This document shows, in pieces, positions 8,398 through 17,429 of a DNA stretch of 64,000 nucleotides. The translations under genes were made by a program, and so were the position numbers. The stretch is from UBA8106 sp964569695 (GTDB lineage Bacteria > Acidobacteriota > Vicinamibacteria > Vicinamibacterales > UBA823), in NCBI GenBank assembly GCA_964569695.1, contig CAZMUA010000005.1:62001-126000 (forward strand), in the 5' to 3' direction. The notes under the pieces are model-generated. The model was not told the DNA's origin, searched no databases, and worked only from the letters and a program-made list of their open reading frames with translations. Within the stretch, counting starts at the first letter, position 1. Every line of letters begins with the position of its first letter.

Positions 8398-8429
8398 TTG
8401 AATAGTCTGCGTGCTCATGCGTTTATAAT
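8398..8429 (+). promoter_or_regulatory. Candidate promoter for the 8478-onward operon
   Basis: A perfect TATAAT at 8424-8429 lies about 49 bases before the SIS-gene ATG. The nearest -35-like box, TTGAAT at 8398-8403, is 20 bases away, longer than usual, so an activator may be needed or the -35 call may be wrong. Located in the divergent gap with the DMT gene. Confidence 0.35.
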
Positions 8430-8477
8430 CAAACGTGAAGCATGAAGTAAATAGACATCCGTGAGTTTATATCGAGA

Positions 8478-9674
8478 ATGACCGATCTACCGAGAGAACT
8501 ATCGACACAAGCTTCGTTATTTTCAGATCTCCTGAGGGTATCTGAGGGTGAACAGCGTAATCGCGGATATTTTTATACGCTGCGCGAGATTTGCCAACAG
8601 CCAGAGTGCTGGCTTCACACAGCGCATGCGATGGCGACTCATACGGCTCAACTGTCAGAGTGGCTGGATGCGTGTGACAAGAGTAGTGGTTTACTGTTAA
8701 CCGGTTCTGGCAGTTCTTACTACATCGGGGCGAGTCTGGCGCCGACCTTGCAAGCAAGTCTGGATATTCCTGTGAGGGCCGCCCCGAGTGGTTGGCTCTT
8801 ACTCAACCTTAGTGAAGTTATCACACGGCATGCTGTTCCTGGCGTCGTATCGTTCGGTCGATCGGGGAATAGCCCAGAAAGCACAGCAGTTCTTGATCTC
8901 GTGCTGCAAGAACGTCCGGAGTGTCGACATTTAATAGTGACATGTAATTCTGAGGGAAAGCTGGCCACTCAATATCCTAATCAGAAACAAATTGTGCTCG
9001 ATGAAAGAGTCCACGACAAAAGTTTGGTCATGACGAATAGCTTTACAAATATGTGGCTAGCGGGCCGTTTTCTTGGGTACCTTCGAAACGCAGATCTCTA
9101 TCACACCCTAATGACTCACATCGCAACTGCTGGACGTCGACTCCTAACCGCCGGTTCAGATCGACTTTTTACAATTGCAACGGGAGCGTATAAATCGGTG
9201 TTGTTTTTGGGGAGCGGCGCTCGATTTGGGGCGGCGCAAGAGGCGAGTCTAAAGATGCTTGAAATGTCATCTGGTCGTATTGTGACCAGAGCCGACACCT
9301 ACCTAGGTGTTCGACACGGACCGTTGTCCTTTGTGCAATCAGACACGTTAATCGTGTGTTTTATTTCTTCGGATGAAAGGTTACGTGCTTACGAACTCGA
9401 CCTCGTCGGAGAATTAGTTGCGAAGGGTCTGGGAAGTTCTCTGGTGTTAGTTGGAGTAAAAATACCAAAGGAAATATCAAAAGGGGACACAGTCACCGTT
9501 TGTTATGAACGTGCAGAGACCTTGACGGATAATGAGCTAAGTATTCTCGACGTTGTTGTCGGTCAACTGCTCAGCTTCTTTCGATGTCTACATGAAGGGC
9601 TCAAGCCTGACAGGCCTTCACCTGATAATGTGATTACTCGAGTTGTGCGTCCTTTTATAATTCATTCAAAGTAA
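8478..9674 (+). CDS. AgaS-like SIS-domain sugar isomerase/deaminase
   Basis: A 398-residue protein with two SIS domains (about 60-205 and 230-375). The first carries the phosphosugar-binding LLTGSGSSYYIGASL and SFGRSGNSPES; the second has FLGSGARFGAAQEASLKMLEM and the C-terminal family segment TDNELSILDVVVGQLL. Length and motif wording match AgaS-type proteins, which act on galactosamine-6-phosphate or related amino-sugar phosphates (deamination and isomerisation). It heads a run with two PfkB kinases, one of the tagatose-6-phosphate kinase type, which supports an amino-sugar route through ketohexose phosphate. The exact sugar is inferred, not seen. Confidence 0.75.
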   Translation: MTDLPRELSTQASLFSDLLRVSEGEQRNRGYFYTLREICQQPECWLHTAHAMATHTAQLSEWLDACDKSSGLLLTGSGSSYYIGASLAPTLQASLDIPVRAAPSGWLLLNLSEVITRHAVPGVVSFGRSGNSPESTAVLDLVLQERPECRHLIVTCNSEGKLATQYPNQKQIVLDERVHDKSLVMTNSFTNMWLAGRFLGYLRNADLYHTLMTHIATAGRRLLTAGSDRLFTIATGAYKSVLFLGSGARFGAAQEASLKMLEMSSGRIVTRADTYLGVRHGPLSFVQSDTLIVCFISSDERLRAYELDLVGELVAKGLGSSLVLVGVKIPKEISKGDTVTVCYERAETLTDNELSILDVVVGQLLSFFRCLHEGLKPDRPSPDNVITRVVRPFIIHSK

Positions 9675-9681
9675 TGCAGCT

Positions 9682-10605
9682 ATGAGTCGAGTATTGGTTA
9701 TTGGCGAGATCAATGTTGATTTGATTTTGAGAGGTTGTGAGAAGTTTCCATCGTATGGAACCGAGGTGTTAGCTAAGGATGGTTTCCTGACGTTGGGAGG
9801 CGCCTCTGCTATTACTGCGGTAGGGCTTGCGCGCCTCGGCACTCCAGTTTCTTTCCTAGGCAAGGTTGGTACTGATTCGAACGGTACTGTTTGCCTTGAT
9901 ACGATGGAGTCCGCCGGTGTTGACGTCACACGTGTTGAGCGTAGCAAACACGTGCAGACTGGTATCACCGTATCGATTGTAGGCTCTGATGATAGGGCTC
10001 TTGTTACGTTTCCAGGTTCGATTACTGCATTAAAAGGTGCTGATGTTTCTGATCAATTGTTAGAGCAATTTGGTCATCTACACGTATCGTCGTACTTCCT
10101 ACAAGCCAATTTAACTCCTGCGCTTCCAAACATTTTTCAACGAGCTCAGGCCTTGGGTCTCACTGTGTCAGTCGATCCAGGATTCGATCCTTCTGAGGAA
10201 TGGGATGCTGGATTGCCTGAAGCGTTAGTTCATGTCGATCTGTTTTTTCCAAATGAGGTGGAACTGTCTGGACTAACCAGCATGCTTACTCCTGGGGAGG
10301 CCGTCAGGGCTCTTGATAATGGTCGGACGATTATCGTCGCCAAGCTCGGTCGTTCTGGTTGTCTGGTGCGAAATGATGGCATGTCAATTGCTGAACCAGC
10401 GATTGAAGTGTCACCTGTAGATTCGACTGGTGCAGGGGATTCTTTTAATGCGGGATTTCTGAACCCATGGTTGGAGGGTGAGTCCATTAGGGACTGTATG
10501 CGGTCCGGTAATATATGTGGTGGATTGGCGACTAGGCGTTCCGGAGGCACCCCAGGACAACCAAACCGAAGTGAATTGAACGCTGCGTTGGAAGTGAAAA
10601 AATAG
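9682..10605 (+). CDS. PfkB-family carbohydrate kinase (ribokinase-like)
   Basis: A 307-residue protein of the ribokinase fold. It starts with VLVIGEINVDLIL, has the Gly-rich LTLGGASAITAVGLARLG (PfkB signature 1 region, about 32-50) and ends with signature 2, DSTGAGDSFNAGF (about 247-259), in which the Asp is the catalytic base. It begins seven bases after the SIS gene stop and is followed 35 bases later by a second PfkB kinase of a different branch, so the operon has two distinct sugar kinases. Substrate unknown; fructose, ribose, sugar acids and nucleosides are all possible for this branch. Confidence 0.8.
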   Translation: MSRVLVIGEINVDLILRGCEKFPSYGTEVLAKDGFLTLGGASAITAVGLARLGTPVSFLGKVGTDSNGTVCLDTMESAGVDVTRVERSKHVQTGITVSIVGSDDRALVTFPGSITALKGADVSDQLLEQFGHLHVSSYFLQANLTPALPNIFQRAQALGLTVSVDPGFDPSEEWDAGLPEALVHVDLFFPNEVELSGLTSMLTPGEAVRALDNGRTIIVAKLGRSGCLVRNDGMSIAEPAIEVSPVDSTGAGDSFNAGFLNPWLEGESIRDCMRSGNICGGLATRRSGGTPGQPNRSELNAALEVKK

Positions 10606-10640
10606 CGGTTGGAAGTGGCAAATATCAAGATTGTTTCAAA

Positions 10641-11570
10641 ATGATCAGAGTTGCCGGGTTTAACACCTCACTTGATCGGTATCTTGAACTGGATAAGCTA
10701 CAGGTCGGCGAAGTGCAGCGGATCAAGCGGGTCGAAGTAAATCCTGGAGGTAAAGGCCTGCATGTAGCAGTCTTGTGCAGTGCTTTTAGCGAGCCGGTCA
10801 AGCTTGTTGGCATTACAGACGCACGCCATCGTGAACTGATTGCTAAATTTCTTCGATCACGAGACGTGACGTTTGAGGCTGTAGAGGTATCCGGTGATGT
10901 CAGAACCTGCTTGGCTATTCGTGAGACAGATGGAGTTATCACAGAACTACTAGAGCCTGGACCGGAGTTGAAAGCCTCAGAATGCGATCAATTAGTATCG
11001 GCAATGACTTCTGAGATTGATTCTAACGACATTGCAGTGCTGTCTGGTAGTCTTCCGGGAGGATTTGAGCCGGCCGCCTATGTTGAGATTCTAACTAGGT
11101 TAAAAAAAATAGGCATTCGCACCTGTGTTGATGCGAGCGGGGATTTACTGAAAGACCTCTTAAAACATCGCCCCTATCTGGTGAAGTTAAATCGTGATGA
11201 GGCGAGTGCAACACTAGGTCGTAAAATTTGCACGGTTACCGATGCTGTAGAGGCGGCACGGTCTGTGATGCAGCCGGACATTGCATGTGTAGTGATATCA
11301 CTGGGAAGTGAAGGCTTGGTCGCTTTACACGAAGAACACATCTGGCATTTTAGTACGCCAAATGAAGAAAGTCGCAACGCCGTGGGAGCAGGAGACTGCT
11401 TGCTTGGTGGAATTGTTGTAGCCTTGGCACGTGATGCCACGATGGAAAATGCGTTAAAACTTGGGACTGCTTGTGGTGCGACAAAAGTTCGATCGTCTGA
11501 GACAGGGTTCTTACGGATCGAAGAAGTTGAATCTATTCTACCGACGGTCAGCATGCAGACACTTGATTAG
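10641..11570 (+). CDS. 1-phosphofructokinase/tagatose-6-phosphate kinase family hexose kinase
   Basis: A 309-residue PfkB-superfamily enzyme of the FruK/LacC branch: FNTSLDRYLELDKLQVGEVQR at the start (the family's N.A.D..), VNPGGKGLHVA near residue 35, SGSLPGGF (about 136-143), VKLNRDE and the catalytic NAVGAGDCLLGG (about 246-257). With an AgaS-like gene two genes upstream, tagatose-6-phosphate to tagatose-1,6-bisphosphate is the most economical proposal, but fructose-1-phosphate kinase activity cannot be excluded. No aldolase gene for the bisphosphate lies in this window. Confidence 0.78.
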   Translation: MIRVAGFNTSLDRYLELDKLQVGEVQRIKRVEVNPGGKGLHVAVLCSAFSEPVKLVGITDARHRELIAKFLRSRDVTFEAVEVSGDVRTCLAIRETDGVITELLEPGPELKASECDQLVSAMTSEIDSNDIAVLSGSLPGGFEPAAYVEILTRLKKIGIRTCVDASGDLLKDLLKHRPYLVKLNRDEASATLGRKICTVTDAVEAARSVMQPDIACVVISLGSEGLVALHEEHIWHFSTPNEESRNAVGAGDCLLGGIVVALARDATMENALKLGTACGATKVRSSETGFLRIEEVESILPTVSMQTLD

Positions 11571-11612
11571 ATCTTTATCATAATTGTCGAATAGATATGT
11601 TGGAGGTTTGAA

Positions 11613-12737
11613 ATGACGAAGGATCTAGATCGACGGCAATTTGTTTTTGGGAGTGTGGCGGCGGGGATGGCGATGTCGTCGAAGACGGCATTTGGTAGAG
11701 CCCCTGCGGTTATTCAACCCGGTCGCGTGAAACCCGTCGTGATTTCTGACAAAAGCGGTTTCGTTAATCGCAATGGTGGATCACAGAATTGCCTTGAGAA
11801 AGCTTTTGAATTGATAACGCGTGGTGAAGATGTGCTCGACGCGATTTTGGAAGGTATCAATATCGTTGAATTGGATCCGAATGAATCTGGGGTCGGCTAC
11901 GGTGGGACACCGAATGCGGATGGAATTGTTCAACTTGACTCTTGTTGCATGCATGGTCCAAAAAAACGAGCTGGTGGAGTGGCAGCGCTCGAGGGTGTCC
12001 GAACGCCCTCCTTGGTAGCAAAGGCTGTGATGAATCATACCGACCACCACCTTCTCGTTGGTCAAGGCGCCCAGGATTTCGCTAGAAATCTTGGCTTTAC
12101 GATTGAAAATGACCTGAATACCGAACGAACGCGCGAGAGATGGTTGGAATGGAAGCGCCGAACTGATCCGGGGCATTACCTGGATCCTGAAAGACGCCTA
12201 GAGTTTGAACGAGAGATTGCACAACAAATGTTGGAGGAAGGACTGGTTGAAGAGAGTCATTTTTGGGGCACAGTCAATTGTGATGCGATTAGTCCAGAAG
12301 GTGAAATTTGCGGCGTCACCTCAACCAGTGGTTTGTCTTGGAAGATTCCAGGTCGAACAGGAGACTCTCCAATTCTGGGTGCCGGACTCTACGTCGATGG
12401 AGACGTAGGAGCTGCTGGTTCAACCGGACGAGGCGAGGCAAACCTATACAATCTGACATCGTTCTTGATCGTTGAACACATGCGTCAAGGCATGCACCCA
12501 AAGGATGCTGGGCTTGCCGGTCTTGCACGCATTAAGGCGAATACGGTCGAGCAACGGCTGCTACGGGACGACGGTAATCCTTCATTTAACATAAGATTCT
12601 TTGCGCTAAATGCAAAAGGTGAATATGCGGGTGTGTCCATGTACCCGGCGGGAGAACTTACTTACGGTGTGTGCACGGAAAATGGAGCCGAGGAAGCACC
12701 ACTTGAGGCATTGTTGTCGGGATCGCCAAACGACTAA
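11613..12737 (+). CDS. N4-(beta-N-acetylglucosaminyl)-L-asparaginase, Tat-exported
   Basis: An Ntn-hydrolase that splits the GlcNAc-Asn bond. The N-terminus DLDRRQFVFGSVAAGMAM is a Tat-type signal (RR at 7-8). The autoprocessing site is HFWGTV, with T220 as new N-terminal nucleophile after cleavage; TSTSGLSWKIPGRTGDSPILGAG follows, matching the family's substrate pocket (Arg and Asp of GR.GDSPI). At 374 residues it is a full-length precursor. The ribosome site GGAGG before ATG 11613 is strong. It follows the two sugar kinases by 42 bases. Periplasmic release of an amino-sugar from glycopeptide remnants, then intracellular handling by the AgaS-like protein and the kinases, is a plausible but unproved link. 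Confidence 0.85.
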   Translation: MTKDLDRRQFVFGSVAAGMAMSSKTAFGRAPAVIQPGRVKPVVISDKSGFVNRNGGSQNCLEKAFELITRGEDVLDAILEGINIVELDPNESGVGYGGTPNADGIVQLDSCCMHGPKKRAGGVAALEGVRTPSLVAKAVMNHTDHHLLVGQGAQDFARNLGFTIENDLNTERTRERWLEWKRRTDPGHYLDPERRLEFEREIAQQMLEEGLVEESHFWGTVNCDAISPEGEICGVTSTSGLSWKIPGRTGDSPILGAGLYVDGDVGAAGSTGRGEANLYNLTSFLIVEHMRQGMHPKDAGLAGLARIKANTVEQRLLRDDGNPSFNIRFFALNAKGEYAGVSMYPAGELTYGVCTENGAEEAPLEALLSGSPND

Positions 12738-12795
12738 TGCTTCTAACGGTTGAAGCGACTAGAAGTTGAATGCAGTCTGTATGTAGAGGTGAAAC

Positions 12796-13959
12796 ATGAA
12801 GCGAATAGGGATGGGCCTTGTCGGAGCGGGATTAATAGGCCCACAGCACATTGACGCTGTGAGGCGACTAGGCTTTGTCGATGTTGTAGCGGTCGCTGGT
12901 AGTAATGAGAAGTCGGCCAAAGAGAAAGCAGAGATGCTGGGAATTCCGAAAGCGTATGGAGGATTTCAGGCGCTTATTGATGACTCGGATGTTGAGGTGG
13001 TGCACAACTGCACCCCAAACTTCTTGCACTTACCGGTGAACAGTGCGGTGATTGCTAAGAAGAAGCACGTTGTATCCGATAAACCACTCGCTATGAATGC
13101 GACTGAGGCGAAGCAGCTTCTAACTGCCGTTCAGCAAGCGGGTGTTGTTCATGCAGTCACCTTTAATTATCGTGGTAACCCACTTGTGCAGCAGGCGAGG
13201 GCAATGATTGCAAATGGGGAAATCGGTCAGCCACATTTTATCCACGGACATTATTTGCAGGATTGGCTGATTAAGGAGACGGATTTTTCGTGGAGAATTG
13301 AACCAGAGAAGGGTGGACCATCGTCAGCTATGGGAGATATTGGATCGCACTGGTGCGATTTGGTGCAACATGTTAGCGGGTTACGAATTGAGTCAGTGCT
13401 TGCTGATCTCACTACCGTCATTCCAACCCGAACAAAACCTAAAGTCGCTCGAGAGTCTTTTGCAGAAGCAGGCGCCGCTGACACAGGAGAAACGTTTACG
13501 GTAGAGGTAGAAGATTTAGGGTCGGTGCTTGTTCGATTCGAGAATGGCTGTAAGGGTGTGTTTTCGGTGGGACAAGTATGCGCAGGTCATAAGAACAACC
13601 TTGTGTTCGAAATCGATGGAATGGGCGGTTCCCTACGGTGGCATCAAGAAAGGCAAAATGAGTTGTGGGTAGGACGTCGAGACGGTGGAAATGTTGACAT
13701 GACAAAAGATCCAGGAATCTTGGATGAGTCCATACAGCATTACACCCATTTACCTGGTGGGCACCAAGAAGGTTTTGCAACAGCCTTTCACAATGTCATC
13801 AGAGATATCTATAGTGTCATCTTGGAAGAAGGGGCCCGAAATGATATTCGACCTCCAGCTTTTGCAACTTTTGAGGATGGGTATCGTGCGAATTGTATTG
13901 TGGATGCCGTTCTTGCAAGTTCTGCTGCTGGTGGGGTCTGGACTCAGGTGCAGTACTAA
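12796..13959 (+). CDS. Gfo/Idh/MocA-family oxidoreductase
   Basis: A 387-residue NAD(P)-dependent dehydrogenase. The Rossmann GAGLIG is at 10-15, the VHNCTPNFLHLP strand follows near 72-83, and the family's catalytic-site DKPLA with its Lys is at about 95-99. The C-terminal half shows the GFO_IDH_C domain, including GDIGSHWCDLVQHV with the conserved His. Substrates in this family are sugars, inositols or sugar-like amines. It lies on the same strand after the glycosylasparaginase, with a ribosome site AGAGGTG near 12785, and is probably co-transcribed. Confidence 0.82.
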   Translation: MKRIGMGLVGAGLIGPQHIDAVRRLGFVDVVAVAGSNEKSAKEKAEMLGIPKAYGGFQALIDDSDVEVVHNCTPNFLHLPVNSAVIAKKKHVVSDKPLAMNATEAKQLLTAVQQAGVVHAVTFNYRGNPLVQQARAMIANGEIGQPHFIHGHYLQDWLIKETDFSWRIEPEKGGPSSAMGDIGSHWCDLVQHVSGLRIESVLADLTTVIPTRTKPKVARESFAEAGAADTGETFTVEVEDLGSVLVRFENGCKGVFSVGQVCAGHKNNLVFEIDGMGGSLRWHQERQNELWVGRRDGGNVDMTKDPGILDESIQHYTHLPGGHQEGFATAFHNVIRDIYSVILEEGARNDIRPPAFATFEDGYRANCIVDAVLASSAAGGVWTQVQY

Positions 13960-14034
13960 ACACTAGGCCTTGGGCATTACGAATTAAAAAAGGGTCGCTT
14001 ACGCGGTTTTAGTCGTAGGTAAGAGGAGGCTTAA

Positions 14035-15195
14035 ATGGCTATTTCACGTCGTGAATTTGTTCGAGCGTTAGGTTTGAGTGGTGTGGCCCTACACTTGAGC
14101 TCCAAGACTGGGGATTCGATGGAGTTGATGACTCCACGGATGTCTAGCAGTAATCAGCCGTTTAATCGGTTATACGATGCCGGATTCATTAATCTTAGTT
14201 CGAACACAAGCCCTCGAGGTCCCAGCGATGCGGTGCTTGACGTTTTGAGAGGTCGCATCTCATCTAGCCTCGGACGATATCCAGAAAATACCGGTTTATT
14301 AATTGAGGCGATTGCTGAAAAGGAGAAGTCCGACCCTGATCAGGTTCTGCTTAGTACGGGGTCGGGTGAGGTGTTGGTTGGTGCTGTTCACGCTTTTGTA
14401 ACAGCAACCCGACCACTTGTTATTGGTATTCCATCATACGAGACACCAGTGGCTACTGCTGAATTGCTGGACCTACCAGTTAAATCGGTGCCCGTCGATG
14501 AACGATTACAACTTGACCTCGACGCGATGGCTGAGGCTGCAGTGGGAGCGGGACTTGTTTATCTTTGTAACCCCAACAACCCAACAGGGTTAGCGCATTC
14601 GGCTTCTTCGATCAAGAAGTTCGTGGAACAAGTACAGAATACATCTCCAGAAACAGCGATTTTGATCGATGAAGCCTATATTGAATTTGCGAACGATCCG
14701 GAAGTGAGCTCTGCGTTACCACTGGCATTGGCTTCCCCAAACATCATAATTACCAGAACCTTTTCGAAGATTTATGCGATGGCTGGTTTACGCATCGGAT
14801 ATGCACTTGGGCAACCTGAAACACTTGAACGCATGAAAAGGACGGCTCGATTTGGCAGCGTGACTGTACTTAGTGCGGCTGCAGGGCTGGCAGCATTACA
14901 AGACTCTTCCCGTAGTAGCTGGGAAATTGAGGAGAATCGAAAAGTGCGAGAGTTTACCTTGAATGCATTTCGTGAAATCGGTCGTGAGGTAACGAATTCA
15001 CAAACTAATTTTGTGTGGGCGAACGTTGGACAAACTTCCAAGTCGTTCCGCGACACCTGTTTCGAGTTAGATGTCTTGGTGGGCAGAGATTTCAGACCCA
15101 TAGGTAATTACTACTCCAGGATTTCACTGGGGACCATGGATGAAATGCGCCAAGCGGTTCAAGTGTTTGAAACTGTACTGACCGAAAACGAGTAA
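14035..15195 (+). CDS. Class I/II aminotransferase (HisC-like) with Tat-type signal
   Basis: A 386-residue fold-type I PLP enzyme most like histidinol-phosphate aminotransferases: SSNTSPRGPS, STGSGEVL, YLCNPNNPTG (about 176-185), IDEAYIEF, and the Schiff-base lysine in RTFSKIYAMAGLRIGY (K245). The N-terminus is unusual: SRREFVRALGLSGVALHL is a Tat-like signal, so the enzyme may be exported folded with its cofactor. A GAGGAGG ribosome site precedes ATG 14035. It is unlikely to serve histidine synthesis from this catabolic context; an amino-sugar or amino-acid substrate is more likely. Family sure, location inferred, substrate unknown. Confidence 0.8.
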   Translation: MAISRREFVRALGLSGVALHLSSKTGDSMELMTPRMSSSNQPFNRLYDAGFINLSSNTSPRGPSDAVLDVLRGRISSSLGRYPENTGLLIEAIAEKEKSDPDQVLLSTGSGEVLVGAVHAFVTATRPLVIGIPSYETPVATAELLDLPVKSVPVDERLQLDLDAMAEAAVGAGLVYLCNPNNPTGLAHSASSIKKFVEQVQNTSPETAILIDEAYIEFANDPEVSSALPLALASPNIIITRTFSKIYAMAGLRIGYALGQPETLERMKRTARFGSVTVLSAAAGLAALQDSSRSSWEIEENRKVREFTLNAFREIGREVTNSQTNFVWANVGQTSKSFRDTCFELDVLVGRDFRPIGNYYSRISLGTMDEMRQAVQVFETVLTENE

Positions 15196-15274
15196 TGGCT
15201 GAATGTTTGCACCTGATGGAAAAGCGCAACCAGTTGCTAGAGGGCACTGGTGTTGTTAGCGCATTGGAGATGTT

Positions 15275-16657
15275 GTGACCCTACCACAAGACGGCTTTTT
15301 AACTCTCAAGCAGCTCACTGCGTTGGTGAAAAGTGACGAGATCGATACAGTTCTTGTTGGTTTTCCAGATCTGTACGGTCGGTTGATGGGGAAGCGGTTT
15401 GATGCAACATTTTTCTTGGACACCGCTAAGGGCAAGGGCACGCACTGTTGTGATTATCTGCTGACTGTGGATATGGAGATGACTCCCATTGCTGGATATG
15501 ATCTCGCGAACTGGGAGAGCGGGTACGGCGATTTTCACATGGTTCCTGATCTCTCGAGCTTACGGGTGGCGAGTTGGCTTGAAAAGACGGCGCTGGTGAT
15601 TTGCGATCTTCATAATGAGGCAACCGCAGCACCGATTGATGAGTCACCGAGGGCTATCTTGAATAGGCAGGTGGCTGCTGCGTCGAAAGCGGGATTTGAT
15701 GCCTTGGGGGCATCCGAACTTGAGTATTACATGTTTGAGGACAGTTATCGGGAGGCGCACACCCAGCACTATGACGGCCTACAACCAACTGGGTGGTACC
15801 TCGAAGATTACGACGCGTTGCAGGGCACCAGGGTCGAACGTTTTAATCAGCCAGCACGACGGCATCTTGCGAGGTCTGGGGTGCCGGTAGAGACTTCAAA
15901 GGGAGAGTGGGGTCTAGGGCAACATGAATTGAATATTCGTTACGCGAATGTGCTGGAGATGGCGGATCGCCACCTCATTTTCAAACAGTGTTTGAAAGAA
16001 ATAGCTGATTCATTAGGTATGAGTGTCAGCTTTATGGCGAAGTACGACAAAGATCAGGCAGGATCGAGTTGTCACGTGCACTTGAGTTTGCGGGCAGATG
16101 GGCGAACAGCGTTCACTGGTGACCACACCCTTGGTCCAATTCGTTGCTCGAACATATTCAAGTGGTTTTTGGGTGGATGGATCGCTCATGTGCCGGACGT
16201 CATGGTGTTTTACGCGCCAAACGTAAATTCCTATAGGCGTTATCAAGAGAAGTCGTGGGCTCCAACACGGTTGGCTTGGAGTCACGATAATCGGACTGCT
16301 GGTTTTCGAGTGGTCGGCAGTGGTGAGAGTTTACGAATCGAATGTCGGCTGCCAGGTGCTGATTGTAATCCCTACCTTGTCTTTGCCGGCGCCTTAGCGT
16401 CTGGGTTGGACGGTGTGGCAAATAAAATTGAACCGCCACCACATTTTTCTGGTGATTTGTATGCTGCGATTGAGCAACCCAATGTTCCTAACTCTCTTGA
16501 GGAGGCCACTAACCTTTTTGAGACAAGCCCTTTCGCACGTTCTGTGTTTGGAGACACAGTCGTTCAGCATTATGCTCATTTTTTTAAGACGGAAGCTTCA
16601 TCCTACGATGTATCCGTTGGAAATTGGGAACGAAAGCGCTATTTCGAGCGCATCTAG
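15275..16657 (+). CDS. Glutamine synthetase-family ligase (PuuA-like)
   Basis: A 460-residue member of the glutamine synthetase superfamily. N-terminal beta-grasp part includes VGFPDLYGRLMGKRF; the catalytic part has GASELEYYMFEDS (metal-binding Glu), GQHELNIRYANVL, SCHVHLSL (His and the nucleotide region), NSYRRYQ and HDNRTAGFRV (substrate/ATP Arg). Relatives ligate glutamate to amines such as putrescine. The start is GTG 15275 with GGAGA five bases before it. The next genes (PuuD-like hydrolase, SDR, aldehyde dehydrogenase) reproduce most of the gamma-glutamylated putrescine route, so a gamma-glutamylamine synthetase is the best reading; ordinary GlnA is unlikely given context. Confidence 0.8.
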   Translation: MTLPQDGFLTLKQLTALVKSDEIDTVLVGFPDLYGRLMGKRFDATFFLDTAKGKGTHCCDYLLTVDMEMTPIAGYDLANWESGYGDFHMVPDLSSLRVASWLEKTALVICDLHNEATAAPIDESPRAILNRQVAAASKAGFDALGASELEYYMFEDSYREAHTQHYDGLQPTGWYLEDYDALQGTRVERFNQPARRHLARSGVPVETSKGEWGLGQHELNIRYANVLEMADRHLIFKQCLKEIADSLGMSVSFMAKYDKDQAGSSCHVHLSLRADGRTAFTGDHTLGPIRCSNIFKWFLGGWIAHVPDVMVFYAPNVNSYRRYQEKSWAPTRLAWSHDNRTAGFRVVGSGESLRIECRLPGADCNPYLVFAGALASGLDGVANKIEPPPHFSGDLYAAIEQPNVPNSLEEATNLFETSPFARSVFGDTVVQHYAHFFKTEASSYDVSVGNWERKRYFERI

Positions 16658-16666
16658 CCAGCGGTA

Positions 16667-17389
16667 ATGACACGTCCCACAATTGGCCTGTCTATGTATG
16701 GTAGAGATGACAGAGGGCACTTCTATTTACCCTCCGAGTATGTCGATGCGGTGCGCAGAGCCGGTGCCACCGCAGTTCTCTTACCACCTGGGGAGCAAGA
16801 TCTTGATGCCTGGCTCGAACGTGTTGATGGTTTAATCTTTTGCGGTGGAGGTGATATCAATCATGGGGCTTACGGTGGACGACCTCACTCAAGCTTTTAT
16901 ATGGTTGACGCCGAGCGGGACAAAACAGAATTTGCGCTTGCGCATCGTGTGTTAGAGCGAAGTATTCCCACGTTAGCGATCTGTCGAGGTGTTCAGGTAT
17001 TTAACGTGGTGATGGGTGGCACGCTTCACGAACATCTGCCAGATGTTGTTGGAAACACGGTGGCCCATCGAGCACCGCCGAAGGAACCCACGCTACACAC
17101 GGTCATTTTGAAAGCAGATTCCAAGGTCGCGAAAATTCTTGGAACGTGCGAATGCGATACGATGTCTTGGCATCATCAGGCAATAAATAAAGTTGCTTCG
17201 CCGTTAACGGTGGTGGGGCATGCACCTGACGGCACAATCGAGGCTGTGGAAAAGGATGACCATCCTTGGTTGGTGGCTGTGCAATGGCACCCAGAGTTGA
17301 CGGCTGATGAAGATGCTAGGCAACAGCGGTTATTTGACTCGCTTGTAACCGTGGCGAGTGACATGTCCGTTGTCAATAAACGTTCTTAA
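16667..17389 (+). CDS. Gamma-glutamyl-GABA hydrolase-like class I amidotransferase (PuuD family)
   Basis: A 240-residue class-I glutamine amidotransferase-like hydrolase (Peptidase C26). Nucleophile C106 sits in LAICRGVQVFNVVMGG; the His and Glu of the triad are in VQWHPE near residue 206. LIFCGGGDINHGAYG is the family's early Gly-rich turn. In the Puu route this enzyme frees glutamate from the gamma-glutamylated acid. It starts nine bases after the GS-like gene, which strongly supports a shared pathway. The preceding ribosome site is weak, suggesting translational coupling. Confidence 0.83.
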   Translation: MTRPTIGLSMYGRDDRGHFYLPSEYVDAVRRAGATAVLLPPGEQDLDAWLERVDGLIFCGGGDINHGAYGGRPHSSFYMVDAERDKTEFALAHRVLERSIPTLAICRGVQVFNVVMGGTLHEHLPDVVGNTVAHRAPPKEPTLHTVILKADSKVAKILGTCECDTMSWHHQAINKVASPLTVVGHAPDGTIEAVEKDDHPWLVAVQWHPELTADEDARQQRLFDSLVTVASDMSVVNKRS

Positions 17390-17429
17390 TGCATTTGTGG
17401 TTCTGTGTGACGTGTTCGAGGAAGAGTGA

